Assembly (NCBI RefSeq): GCF_013449725.1
Contig: NZ_JACCFF010000004.1
Coordinates: forward strand, 186,001-250,000
From: Mycobacteroides sp. LB1
GTDB lineage: Bacteria; Actinomycetota; Actinomycetes; Mycobacteriales; Mycobacteriaceae
Direction of reading: 5' to 3'
Length of the DNA: 64,000 bases
This document shows positions 1 to 7,526 of the stretch, piece by piece. The notes beneath the pieces are model-generated. The model did no database searches. It saw nothing but the letters and a program-made list of their open reading frames with translations, and was not told the DNA's origin. A program made the translations under genes and the position numbers. Position 1 is the first letter of the stretch. Each line of letters opens with the position of its first letter.

Positions 1-131
1 GCCCCGACATCGCTGTCGGACGCTACGGCCAGCCGCGCGATATCGCGAGTCTGGTGAGCTACCTGGCCTCCGACGAAGCGTGGTACATCACCGGCGCCGC
101 GATCAACATCGACGGGGGCTTCACCGTCTAG
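1..131 (+). CDS. C-terminal fragment of a short-chain dehydrogenase/reductase
   Basis: Only the last 42 codons are inside the window, read in frame 3 and ending in TAG. The visible peptide has the hallmarks of an SDR C-terminus: a '[10 protein letters not shown]' segment, then '[20 protein letters not shown]', the usual conserved end of FabG-like classical SDRs. Cofactor and catalytic regions lie upstream of the window, so substrate cannot be inferred. It runs in the same direction as the SRPBCC gene that follows after 28 bases, and may be co-transcribed with it. Confidence 0.85.
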   Translation, partial: PDIAVGRYGQPRDIASLVSYLASDEAWYITGAAINIDGGFTV

Positions 132-159
132 TAGGTGTTCGGTCGCTAGGGTCGGATCC

Positions 160-597
160 ATGGCCACTAGCGATACCCGGGAAATCGTCATCGAAGCGAC
201 GCCCGAGCAGATCATGGATGTCATCGCCGATTTTGAGGTGCTGCCGAAATGGTCCTCGGCACACCAGAGTTCGGAAGTTCTCTCGACCGGGGCGGATGGC
301 CGTCCCCACGAGGTGAAGATGAAGGTGAAGACGGCGGGTATCACCGACGAACAAACCGTCGCCTATACGTGGGGACCCCATACCGTCAGCTGGACGCTGG
401 TGAAGGCCAGTCAGCAGCGCCGGCAGGACGGCAAGTACACGTTCACACCCAAGGGTGACAAGACGCACGTGACGTTCGAGCTGAGTGTCGACCCGCTGAT
501 CCCGCTTCCCGGCTTCCTGCTGAAGCGGGCCATCAAGGGCGCTATGGAAACCGCGACCGATGGGCTCCGCAAGCAGGTTCTCGCCACCTATCGGTAG
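160..597 (+). CDS. SRPBCC (START/Bet v1-like) family protein
   Basis: The 145-residue protein has the SRPBCC pattern: an N-terminal 'IEATPEQIMDVIADFEVLPKWSS' strand-helix, a central beta sheet with alternating polar and hydrophobic residues, and a long C-terminal helix ('GFLLKRAIKGAMETATDGLRKQVL'). This fold makes a hydrophobic pocket for lipids, polyketides or acyl-CoA-like ligands; many mycobacterial members have no assigned role. There is no signal peptide, so it is probably cytosolic. Its neighbours are a dehydrogenase upstream and a TetR-SDR-crotonase operon downstream, which fits a role in handling hydrophobic substrates, but this is inference. Confidence 0.8.
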   Translation: MATSDTREIVIEATPEQIMDVIADFEVLPKWSSAHQSSEVLSTGADGRPHEVKMKVKTAGITDEQTVAYTWGPHTVSWTLVKASQQRRQDGKYTFTPKGDKTHVTFELSVDPLIPLPGFLLKRAIKGAMETATDGLRKQVLATYR

Positions 598-621
598 GGC
601 CTTTCTTTCCGGTGCGTCACC

Positions 622-652
622 CTAGTATCGTTATTTCAAATATCGAAACTAG
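622..652. promoter_or_regulatory. Probable TetR operator palindrome
   Basis: CTAGTATCG at 622-630 and CGAAACTAG at 644-652 are inverted copies matching at 8 of 9 positions, separated by 13 AT-rich bases. The element ends 15 bases before the GTG start of the TetR gene, so it most likely overlaps that promoter. An autoregulatory site controlling the TetR-SDR-crotonase operon is the simplest reading. No binding data exist here. Confidence 0.5.
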
Positions 653-667
653 TGGGACGGTCGGATA

Positions 668-1243
668 GTGGATAAACGCCAGGGCGGACGCCCCCGCGAT
701 CCCGATAAGGACGACGCGGTGCGCGAGACGGTGCGCCAGATGCTCGCCGCCGAGGGCTATCAAGGCACAACCATCCCTGCGGTGGCGCGGGCCGCCGGAA
801 TTGGTGCACCCACAATCTATCGGCGCTGGCCCACCCAGGCCGACATGGTGGAGAGTGCGATCGCCGACCGTCCCTGGCCTGTGGCCTTGGCCGATCGTGC
901 CGAATTCCATGAATATCTACCCATTTTGGTGCGCGCCGTGGTCGAGTACTTCGCCGATCCGGCCACCCGTGCGGCGATGCCGGGACTCTTGGTCGAGTAC
1001 TACCGAGAACCAAGTCAGTACGCGGGCCTTGTGGAGCGCAGCGAAACACCGCTGCGTGAGGAATTCCGGGAGGCACACGCCGAGGCCGTCACCGCCGGGC
1101 GGTGCGCCGCCCAGCCTGGGCCCGACGCACTTTTCGACGCCATCGTGGGCATGGCGGTTTACCACGGCGTCCTTCGTGGTACGGCCGACGATGCGCTCGT
1201 CGAACAGATTCTTGGCGTGATCCACGCCGCCATCCGTTGTTAG
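668..1243 (+). CDS. TetR/AcrR family transcriptional regulator
   Basis: This 191-residue protein has an N-terminal TetR DNA-binding domain. Residues ~12-60 hold the helix-turn-helix with 'TTIPAVARAAGIGAPTIYRRW', the signature of the recognition helix. The remaining residues form the helical ligand-binding and dimerisation half, resembling the TetR_C_16/AcrR-type. Translation starts at a GTG giving 'MDKRQGGRPRDPDK'. It is followed after 7 bases by an SDR gene and then a coupled crotonase, so it probably represses its own operon through the palindrome just upstream. The ligand is likely a CoA thioester or a hydrophobic compound, by analogy only. Confidence 0.88.
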   Translation: MDKRQGGRPRDPDKDDAVRETVRQMLAAEGYQGTTIPAVARAAGIGAPTIYRRWPTQADMVESAIADRPWPVALADRAEFHEYLPILVRAVVEYFADPATRAAMPGLLVEYYREPSQYAGLVERSETPLREEFREAHAEAVTAGRCAAQPGPDALFDAIVGMAVYHGVLRGTADDALVEQILGVIHAAIRC

Positions 1244-1250
1244 GAGAAGC

Positions 1251-2021
1251 ATGAACCGAGAAACATTCGCAACCCTGTTCAACCTCACCGGGCGCACCGC
1301 CATCGTGACTGGAGGAACCCGCGGGATCGGACGCTCGATTGCCGAGGGATACATCTGCGCGGGCGCTAATGTCGTTGTGGCAAGCCGTAAATCGGAAGCA
1401 TGCGACGAGACGGTCGCGCATCTGCGCGCGCTGGGTGGACGGGCGCTGGGTGTCCCCACACACACCGGCGATATCGAGTCCCTGGAGCACTTGGTACAGG
1501 CCACCGTCGCGGAGTTCGGCGGTATCGACATCGTGGTGAACAACGCCGCCAATGCCCTCACCGAGCCGGTCGGTGCCTTCACGGTCGACGGGTGGGATAA
1601 GTCGTTCGGCGTGAATCTGCGTGGACCGGTGTTCCTCGTGCAGGCCGCACTCCCGCATCTGGTGGCCAGCAGGCATGCGGCGGTGCTCAACGTGGTGTCG
1701 GTGGGCGCCTTCATGTTTGGGCAGGGTGTCTCCATGTACTCGGCCGCCAAGGCTGCCCTCGTCTCGTATACCCGGTCGGCGGCGGCCGAGCTCGCCTCGC
1801 GGGGTGTGCGTGTGAACGCTCTCGCCCCCGGCGCCATCGATACCGACATGGTGCGCAAGACCGCGCCCGCCGAAGTGGAACGAATGGCCAACGCCAATCA
1901 CCTCAAACGGCTCGGACTCCCAGACGAAATGGTGGGCACCGCACTGCTTTTGACATCCGAAGCGGGTAGTTACATCACCGGCCAGACCATCATCGCCGAC
2001 GGTGGGTTGGTGGCCCGATGA
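1251..2021 (+). CDS. SDR family oxidoreductase
   Basis: A complete 256-residue classical short-chain dehydrogenase. The Rossmann glycine motif TGGTRGIG is at residues 20-27, the NNAA stabilising motif is near 98, and the catalytic Tyr163-x-x-x-Lys167 sits in 'MYSAAKAALVSY'. The C-terminus ends with the conserved 'ITGQTIIADGGLV'. It should carry out NAD(P)(H)-dependent oxidation or reduction of a hydroxyl/keto group in the cytosol. An AGGAGAAGC ribosome binding site precedes the ATG. It overlaps the downstream crotonase by 4 bases (ATGA), so the two are translationally coupled and probably act on consecutive CoA-linked intermediates. Confidence 0.9.
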   Translation: MNRETFATLFNLTGRTAIVTGGTRGIGRSIAEGYICAGANVVVASRKSEACDETVAHLRALGGRALGVPTHTGDIESLEHLVQATVAEFGGIDIVVNNAANALTEPVGAFTVDGWDKSFGVNLRGPVFLVQAALPHLVASRHAAVLNVVSVGAFMFGQGVSMYSAAKAALVSYTRSAAAELASRGVRVNALAPGAIDTDMVRKTAPAEVERMANANHLKRLGLPDEMVGTALLLTSEAGSYITGQTIIADGGLVAR

Positions 2022-2830
2022 TCCGTACCGAGCATCGAGACAACGGAATCCTGATCGTCACCATTGATCGTCCAGAGCGTCGCAATGCGCTCGATCCGCA
2101 GACGGTGGCCGAGCTACACTCCGTGGTCCAGAAGGCCGATGGCGACCCCGCGGTCCGCGTGGTCGTCCTCACCGCGGTCGGCGCATCCTTTTGTGCTGGT
2201 GCCGATCTGAAGTCGCTACCGAGCGATTTCACCAATACCGATGTCACTTCAACTGCCGCGTTGCTCGGCGCCGCTGATTCTGAGGTGGTGCGCACGCTCG
2301 CTGCCCAGGAGCTGATGGCCTCACTGTTCGAACGGATTCACCGGATGCGTCAGCCGGTGATCGCTGCCGTAAACGGGCACGCAGTCGGTGGCGGTTTCGC
2401 GTTGACGCTCGCTTGCGACATCCGGTTCGCTTGTCCGGAAGCATCTTTCGGCGCCGTGTTCATTCGCCATGGGGTGTCCAACTGCGATATGGGCACCAGC
2501 TATCACCTGCCGCGTCTGGTGGGTGCGGCCCGCGCTGCCGAGCTGATGTTGACAGGCCGGGTGTTCGACGCGCAAGAGGCCCAACGAATCGGCTTGGTCT
2601 TCGATGTGGTCCCTGCCGATGACCTACTCGATGCGGCACTGGCGAAGGCGGGAGAGATCGCCGCGCATTCCCCCTTGGCGGTATGGATGACCAAGGAGAC
2701 TATGTGGCAGACGGTCGACGCGCCGAGCCTGCGTCACGCACTCGACCTGGAGAACAGAACCCAGGTGATGTGCACCGCCACCGGGGAACTACGCCGGTCC
2801 TTTGACGCGTTCCGGGAGGGGACCAAGTAG
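2018..2830 (+). CDS. Enoyl-CoA hydratase/isomerase family protein
   Basis: The 270-residue protein is a crotonase: an N-terminal 'ITIDRPERRNALD' strand, oxyanion-hole segments 'CAGADLKSL' and 'NGHAVGGGFALTLACDIRFA', and a 'SNCDMGTSYHLPRLVGAARAAELMLTGR' segment. The last resembles mycobacterial EchA proteins in which the second catalytic glutamate of hydratases is not obvious, so hydratase, isomerase or hydrolase activity cannot be separated. It is coupled to the SDR by an ATGA overlap and ends the TetR-led operon. A short GC-rich inverted repeat lies between its stop and the convergent TetR stop. Confidence 0.88.
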   Translation: MIRTEHRDNGILIVTIDRPERRNALDPQTVAELHSVVQKADGDPAVRVVVLTAVGASFCAGADLKSLPSDFTNTDVTSTAALLGAADSEVVRTLAAQELMASLFERIHRMRQPVIAAVNGHAVGGGFALTLACDIRFACPEASFGAVFIRHGVSNCDMGTSYHLPRLVGAARAAELMLTGRVFDAQEAQRIGLVFDVVPADDLLDAALAKAGEIAAHSPLAVWMTKETMWQTVDAPSLRHALDLENRTQVMCTATGELRRSFDAFREGTK

Positions 2831-2840
2831 GCGGGTGCAG

Positions 2841-3485
2841 TTAGCCCGCATTTGGCGGTCCGGCCAGGATCGCCGTCACCATGTCGATGAGCTGTGCGCG
2901 CATCTGCCCCTCGTCCAGATAGGTTCCACTCAAAGACATCAGACGATTCGTATGTGCGGTATCTCCGAGCACCACACAGGTCAGCGTGACCGCGTGGGTG
3001 ACCCCGAACCGGATCGCAGGCAGCTGTGCCTGCGGGCGCAGCCGCAAGATGAGCTCCTGTAGCCGCGCGGCCTGTGGCTGGAAACTCGCTCCCATTGCGA
3101 TGAGCGCGGGATGTCCACTGATGAGGAGCTTCCCGAGTGTGGAAAGCCATGCGGTGCCGCCATCTTCGCCGATCTCGGCGAGCGGCATGACGATTGCCTC
3201 AGCTATGGAGCGCAGGGTCCCGGCGTCCTCCGCGGTATCGAGTAACGCGAACCGGCGCGTCTCGATCTGGTGTAGGTACTTGTCCAGGAGCGCCTCGATG
3301 AGACGCTCCTTGGATCCGAAGTGATAGTGCACGGACGCCACATTGGTGCCGGCTGCCCCCATGATGGCGCGTAGCGATACCGCGTCCACGCCGCGTTCGG
3401 CGAAGAGCTGCTCGGCGGCGCTGAGCAACCTCTGGTCGGTGGAATCGTTTGTGGCCCTGGATGGCTCGATCGATGTATTGGTCAT
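2841..3485 (-). CDS. TetR family transcriptional regulator closing the OB-fold/thiolase operon
   Basis: The reading frame is open further upstream, but the start at 'MTNTSIEPS' is chosen because its ATG overlaps the stop of the upstream crotonase by one base (TAATG). That gives 214 residues. The TetR domain is clear: 'LLSAAEQLFAERGVDAVSLRAIMGAAGTNVASVHYHFGSKERLIEALL' at ~24-72 (shown in part). The C-terminal half is a helical ligand domain with 'LRPQAQLPAIRFGVTHAVTLTCVV'. It is last in a minus-strand operon of lipid-catabolic genes and probably senses their substrate or a CoA intermediate. Confidence 0.87.
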   Translation of the reverse strand: MTNTSIEPSRATNDSTDQRLLSAAEQLFAERGVDAVSLRAIMGAAGTNVASVHYHFGSKERLIEALLDKYLHQIETRRFALLDTAEDAGTLRSIAEAIVMPLAEIGEDGGTAWLSTLGKLLISGHPALIAMGASFQPQAARLQELILRLRPQAQLPAIRFGVTHAVTLTCVVLGDTAHTNRLMSLSGTYLDEGQMRAQLIDMVTAILAGPPNAG

Positions 3486-4267
3486 TATTGCCCGGTGAAC
3501 CGTGCCTCTCGTTTCTCGCGGAAAGCGGTCAACCCCTCGCGGGCATCCGCCGAGGTGATTACCTGTCGGGTAAGCCGTGCCTCGATGGCGCGGGCGTCGT
3601 CCTCGGCGATCCAACCGCTGCGCACGATCGCCTCCTTGGCGTTGCGTACGGCTAGCGGACCGTTGCGGACCACGCGTTCGGCGATGCTGCGGGCCTTGTC
3701 CAACGCGGTGCCTGCCGGCACCACGTGTCCCACGAGACCGAAATGGTAGGCCTCCTGGGCGGTCAGCGGCTCTCCGGTGAGAATCATCTCGACGGCCTTG
3801 GTGTAGGGAATCTGCCGCTTGAGTCGGACCATGGACCCGGCGCCTGGTACCAGTCCGCGCTGTACCTCCGGAAGGCCGAATGTTGCGTTCTCGTCGGCAA
3901 CTCGAATATCGGTCTGCTGCAACATCTCACAGCCGCCTCCGAGGCACGCGCCGTTGACCGCCGCGATGAGCGGTTTGGTCAGGCTATGGGTGAGCAGCAG
4001 GCCCTTGCCGATGGCGGCGGGATCGAGCGGCGCCGAGCCGTCGCGGACCATCCAGCCATCACTCAGATCGCCACCCACGCAATAGGCGGTACCGGCGCCC
4101 GTGAGGATGGCGACCCGAATGGCGTCATCGCCATCGATCTCGTCCCACGCATCGGCGAACTGCCCGACCATGCTGGTGGACAGTGCATTTCGCCGATGCG
4201 GACGGTTCATGGTCAAGGTGACGATCGGACCGTCACGCTCGACGAGAAGTTCTCGCACTTCCGTCAT
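3485..4267 (-). CDS. Enoyl-CoA hydratase/isomerase family protein
   Basis: The start 'MTEVRELLVERDG' is chosen because its ATG forms an ATGA overlap with the stop of the upstream thiolase-like gene; an in-frame start 24 bases earlier is less likely. The 260 residues contain the crotonase core: 'TMNRPHRRNALS', 'YCVGGDLSDGW', 'NGACLGGGCEMLQQTDIRVA' and 'LPEVQRGLVPGAGSMVRLKRQIPY', including a glutamate in the LPE position expected for hydratases. It probably hydrates an enoyl-CoA before the aldol or thiolytic step performed by its two thiolase-like neighbours. Confidence 0.88.
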   Translation of the reverse strand: MTEVRELLVERDGPIVTLTMNRPHRRNALSTSMVGQFADAWDEIDGDDAIRVAILTGAGTAYCVGGDLSDGWMVRDGSAPLDPAAIGKGLLLTHSLTKPLIAAVNGACLGGGCEMLQQTDIRVADENATFGLPEVQRGLVPGAGSMVRLKRQIPYTKAVEMILTGEPLTAQEAYHFGLVGHVVPAGTALDKARSIAERVVRNGPLAVRNAKEAIVRSGWIAEDDARAIEARLTRQVITSADAREGLTAFREKREARFTGQ

Positions 4268-5418
4268 GGCTTCTCGCTTCCCACCACCCACAGGGCGTGA
4301 AACTGCGATGCGCCACCCATGGCGTGGCCGATCGCGCGTCTGGCGCCGTCCACCTGATGTTCCCCGGCCAACCCACGTACCTGCAACGCCGCCTCGGCGA
4401 ACCGGAGCAACCCCGTCGCGCCGGTGGGGTTACCGGAGAGCACACCACCGGACGGGTTGATCGGATGCCTGCCCCCGAATGCGGTGTGGCCCTCGTCGAC
4501 TGCGCGCCAACCAGATTTCTCCGGTGCCAGCCCGATGTTCTCCATCCACATGGGCTCATACCAGCTGTACGGGATGTAGAGCTCGGACACGTCGACCTCG
4601 GTGGTGGGGTCGGTGATCCCGGCCTCGCGATACGCATCGGCGGCGCATTCCTGTCCGGCGCGTGGATTCACTTCATCGCGTCCCGCGAAATGTCCGGTTT
4701 CGGTACGCCATCCGGTTCCATGAATCCAGGCGGGTGGACTGGCGGCGTGTGTCGCGTACAGCTCGGAGGACACTACGACGGCACACGAGCCATCGGATGA
4801 CGGACAGGATTCCAGAAATCGGATGGGGTCCCAGAGCATCGGGGAGTTGCGTACCTCCTCGACGGTGATATCGGGTTTATGGATATGCGCGTAAGGGTTT
4901 CGAGTGGCGTTGAGGCGGTGGTTCACGGCCACCTGCCAGCCGATGTGCTCCGGTGCGCCCGAGCGGCGGATGTACTCGCGGATGACCGGTGCGAAATGCG
5001 CACCCGCACCGGCGCCCAACTGGGCGCTGAACGGTAGCGGCCGCGACAGTGCCCAAGTGAAATTGCCCTCGGACTCTTTGGAATACGCGACTACCAGCAC
5101 CCGCTCGGCGAGCCCCGCCTGCACCAGATGGGCGGCATAGATGGCTGCGTGGCCTCCCACGCTGCCGCCGGTGAAGACCCGCGTGACCGGGAGGCCGCGC
5201 GCGCCCATCGCATCGGCGAGGTACAGCTCGGGATTCATCACCCCGTCAAAGAGGTCGGGGGTCTTGGCGAGCACGATCGCGTCGATATCCGCGAACGTCA
5301 GTTCGGCGTCGGCCAGCGCACCGTCCACCGCCTCGCGGACCAGTGCCGCGATGGTCACCTCGCGCTTCTTGGCTTGCTTGCTCTGTCCAACCCCGACCAC
5401 GGCGACACCGGAGCTCAT
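4264..5418 (-). CDS. Thiolase-like lipid-transfer (Ltp) protein lacking the catalytic cysteine
   Basis: The 384-residue protein has the thiolase fold of the SCP2/Ltp family. At the site of the nucleophilic cysteine it reads GGSVGG (residues 84-89), so serine replaces cysteine. The C-terminal 'GGVLSGNPTGATG' has asparagine where true thiolases have the GHPxGxTG histidine, and the final CxG motif is absent. Members of this family with a DUF35 partner (Ltp2-ChsH2 in steroid degradation) are retro-aldolases rather than thiolases; a similar C-C cleavage is inferred here. It overlaps both neighbours by 4 bases. Confidence 0.85.
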   Translation of the reverse strand: MSSGVAVVGVGQSKQAKKREVTIAALVREAVDGALADAELTFADIDAIVLAKTPDLFDGVMNPELYLADAMGARGLPVTRVFTGGSVGGHAAIYAAHLVQAGLAERVLVVAYSKESEGNFTWALSRPLPFSAQLGAGAGAHFAPVIREYIRRSGAPEHIGWQVAVNHRLNATRNPYAHIHKPDITVEEVRNSPMLWDPIRFLESCPSSDGSCAVVVSSELYATHAASPPAWIHGTGWRTETGHFAGRDEVNPRAGQECAADAYREAGITDPTTEVDVSELYIPYSWYEPMWMENIGLAPEKSGWRAVDEGHTAFGGRHPINPSGGVLSGNPTGATGLLRFAEAALQVRGLAGEHQVDGARRAIGHAMGGASQFHALWVVGSEKP

Positions 5419-6485
5419 GCGCTTGCATCCATCAGGCAGACCAAATTCTGCTGTAGCGCAGGCCCGTTGGTGGCGTGAGCAAGCGCGCGGGTGGCGCGCC
5501 CCTGATGAATGGCGCGGGCCGATTCGCCGATGCGGATCAAACCGGTCGCGGTGGCGGGAGCGCCGGCCAGTGGCCCTCCCGATGGGTTGACGAGTGCGTT
5601 GTCGATGCCAAAGGTTTTGGTGAGTAACGGTTCCGCGTAGCTGTATTCGGTGTGTAGTTCAACCACTTCCACACTTGAGGCTCCGAAACCGGCCATGGCG
5701 GCCGCCTTTTCGCCGGCTATGCGTGCCGAATCGAGCACCGCGAGGTCTCGCGAACCCGGGTAGTGCGTGTCCATCCGGTGATCGATCGCCCGGATCCACG
5801 CCGGCCGCCGGGTTAGGCGACGCGCCACGTCACCGGCGGCCAGGATCAGCACCGCTGCGCCATCACCGATCGGTGCGGCATCGTGTGCGCGCAGTGGTGA
5901 GGCGATGTACGGCGCCTCCAGCAGCGTCTCGATTCCCGGAGCGCCCGCCTTGAGAGCAAAGGGATTTGACAGCGCGTCGGTCAACGATTGGTTCACCACA
6001 TCGGCCATCTCGTACTCCGTGGTGATACCGGCCTCGATGGCCGCCGCCGCCTGTAGCCCGGCCATCGCATGCCGGTGCGGATGCAGGGGAGTTAGGTAGT
6101 AGGGGTCCAGTGCGGAGGGAGCCACTTGGTCGAGGTCTGTGGGCAGGGCCCCACGGCCGATGCCGTACACGAGCGCGATATCGCCATGGCCTAGTTGGAG
6201 CCACGCCCACGCCTCGTAACATGCCCAGGCTGCGTCCATTTCGACATGAGATTCTGATATCGGCGGCCAGGCGCCGACGGCGTCGAGAGACTCGATGTAC
6301 GCGAAGGTGCGCCCCTCGAAGAAGTCGTGGCTGCCTGATGTATAGAAGTCGATATCCGCGCGGCGCAGCTCGACCTGCTCCAGGGCCTCGCGGACAACCG
6401 GGAGCAGGATCTCGGCCATATCGTCGCGCAGATTTGCTGCGGTACAAGGTGATTGAGCAAATGAAACCACGGCTACGTCACGCAC
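5415..6485 (-). CDS. Second thiolase-like Ltp protein (probable retro-aldolase subunit)
   Basis: A GTG start is chosen at 'VRDVAVVSFAQSP', 8 bases inside the upstream OB-fold gene; a longer frame would run far into that gene. The 356 residues form an Ltp-type thiolase fold. In my alignment with FadA, Asp84 of 'EMDAAWACYEAW' falls where the catalytic cysteine should be, and the C-terminal motif is 'GGPLAGAPATATG', lacking the histidine. Together with its neighbour it resembles the adjacent ltp3/ltp4 pair of M. tuberculosis. A hetero-oligomeric complex of the two with the OB-fold proteins is plausible but inferred. Confidence 0.82.
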   Translation of the reverse strand: MRDVAVVSFAQSPCTAANLRDDMAEILLPVVREALEQVELRRADIDFYTSGSHDFFEGRTFAYIESLDAVGAWPPISESHVEMDAAWACYEAWAWLQLGHGDIALVYGIGRGALPTDLDQVAPSALDPYYLTPLHPHRHAMAGLQAAAAIEAGITTEYEMADVVNQSLTDALSNPFALKAGAPGIETLLEAPYIASPLRAHDAAPIGDGAAVLILAAGDVARRLTRRPAWIRAIDHRMDTHYPGSRDLAVLDSARIAGEKAAAMAGFGASSVEVVELHTEYSYAEPLLTKTFGIDNALVNPSGGPLAGAPATATGLIRIGESARAIHQGRATRALAHATNGPALQQNLVCLMDASA

Positions 6486-6954
6486 GGGTGGCCTCGTTGG
6501 ATACCGGGCGAAAGTAGCGGATGCTTTGCATGGTGGCACCGAGATCCTCGTCGGCCACCCAGGCCGGCTCGACCGTCATCCCGATGTGAACCTGGTCGGG
6601 TTCGGTGTCGCCGATCATGTGCATGAGCCTGGTGTCGGAGCCGTGCAACTGGATATGTGCCACCGCGTAGGGCGGGGTGAACACCTGGCCCGGGAAGGGG
6701 AAGCTGACGATGCAGAAGGTTTCTACCGTGCCCGTTCCCACGAGCGGGTACGGTTCGCCCAGCTCGGTCAGGCATCGCGAACAGAATTGGGGTGCAGGAC
6801 AATACGCGCGTTCACAGCCGGGGCATGTGCGTGCCAGCAGCTGCCGCTGTGCTAATCCGCGCAGGAACACCGAACGGCCGGTTCCCGCAACGTACGTGTA
6901 GTCCATATGAAATGGACTGGCGATCGAGGTGACCGGTTCGGGTAACGCGGTCAT
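6478..6954 (-). CDS. Zn-ribbon OB-fold (DUF35/ChsH2-type) protein
   Basis: This 158-residue protein starts with a rubredoxin-like zinc ribbon (Cys44-x2-Cys47 ... Cys58-x2-Cys61, in 'CPGCERAYCPAPQFCSRC') followed by an OB-fold ('GTGTVETFCIVSFPFPGQVFTPPYAVAHIQL' region). DUF35 proteins of this kind bind acyl-CoA and form complexes with Ltp-type thiolases or MaoC-like hydratases. Here it sits directly upstream of two Ltp proteins, overlapping the first by 8 bases and the upstream OB-like gene by 4, so an accessory or CoA-binding subunit role is likely. Confidence 0.85.
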   Translation of the reverse strand: MTALPEPVTSIASPFHMDYTYVAGTGRSVFLRGLAQRQLLARTCPGCERAYCPAPQFCSRCLTELGEPYPLVGTGTVETFCIVSFPFPGQVFTPPYAVAHIQLHGSDTRLMHMIGDTEPDQVHIGMTVEPAWVADEDLGATMQSIRYFRPVSNEATRA

Positions 6955-7406
6955 CGCTCACCCACCGGCTCGAAGCAGACGATATCGGTGATGGCGCCGA
7001 CGCGGTCGGGGCGCCAGCGTGGAGTAACCGTCAGCCCGTTCCTCATCGTCTCGGGTAACCCCGCGACATCGACGGCGTGGAACATCGCGTTGGCGGTTCC
7101 GTCGATGCGGATGAGTGCCCACGCGAAATCCGTGTCGAGTTCGTCGACCGGCCGTCGTGCTACCCAGGTCCATTGCAGGACAACGCCCTTCGGTTCAAGC
7201 TCCACCAGTTCGCCGGTGGCGCTGGCGTCCGCTGGGTCGAATTCGAGTACCGGGCACAGTACCTGGCCAGCGGCGGTGCGCACTCCGAACAGTCGGGCGT
7301 CACGAAGGCCGCCGAGGAAGACGCCGATTTTGGGGCCGACGGTGCGTTCGAATCCGAACTCGATGGTGTACGGAGCGCGGAGGGATTCGGCGGTTTGGTC
7401 GGTCAC
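6951..7406 (-). CDS. OB-fold (DUF35-like) protein without zinc ribbon
   Basis: A GTG start is selected because a GGGAGG ribosome binding site lies just upstream ('...GGGAGGCTTGTG'); an in-frame start 75 bases earlier is possible. The 151 residues look like an OB-fold: 'TAAGQVLCPVLEFDP', 'GVVLQWTWVARRPVDELDTDFAWALIRIDG' and 'MRNGLTVTPRW' match the DUF35 C-terminal pattern, but there is no CxxC pair. It overlaps the zinc-ribbon OB-fold gene by 4 bases and opens the minus-strand operon. The two together have about the length of a double-OB protein such as I recall for Rv3521, so this may be a split version. Confidence 0.72.
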   Translation of the reverse strand: MTDQTAESLRAPYTIEFGFERTVGPKIGVFLGGLRDARLFGVRTAAGQVLCPVLEFDPADASATGELVELEPKGVVLQWTWVARRPVDELDTDFAWALIRIDGTANAMFHAVDVAGLPETMRNGLTVTPRWRPDRVGAITDIVCFEPVGER

Positions 7407-7526
7407 AAGCCTCCCCGAGCGGGTTCCATCAGTTGATTGAATCGAGAGATAGGACCGTAACACGGGCGTGACGGGGGCCACAGGTTTACGTCAGCGCGAC
7501 TGGTGGGATCTGAACCCAATAGCCGG

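Noticed and set aside
917..1897. 326-codon minus-strand frame over TetR and SDR
   Set aside because: Both plus-strand genes have full family motifs; this frame is a composition artefact.
2832..2850. Short GCGGG/CCCGC hairpin between convergent genes as terminator
   Set aside because: Only a 5-bp stem that overlaps a stop codon; too weak to call.
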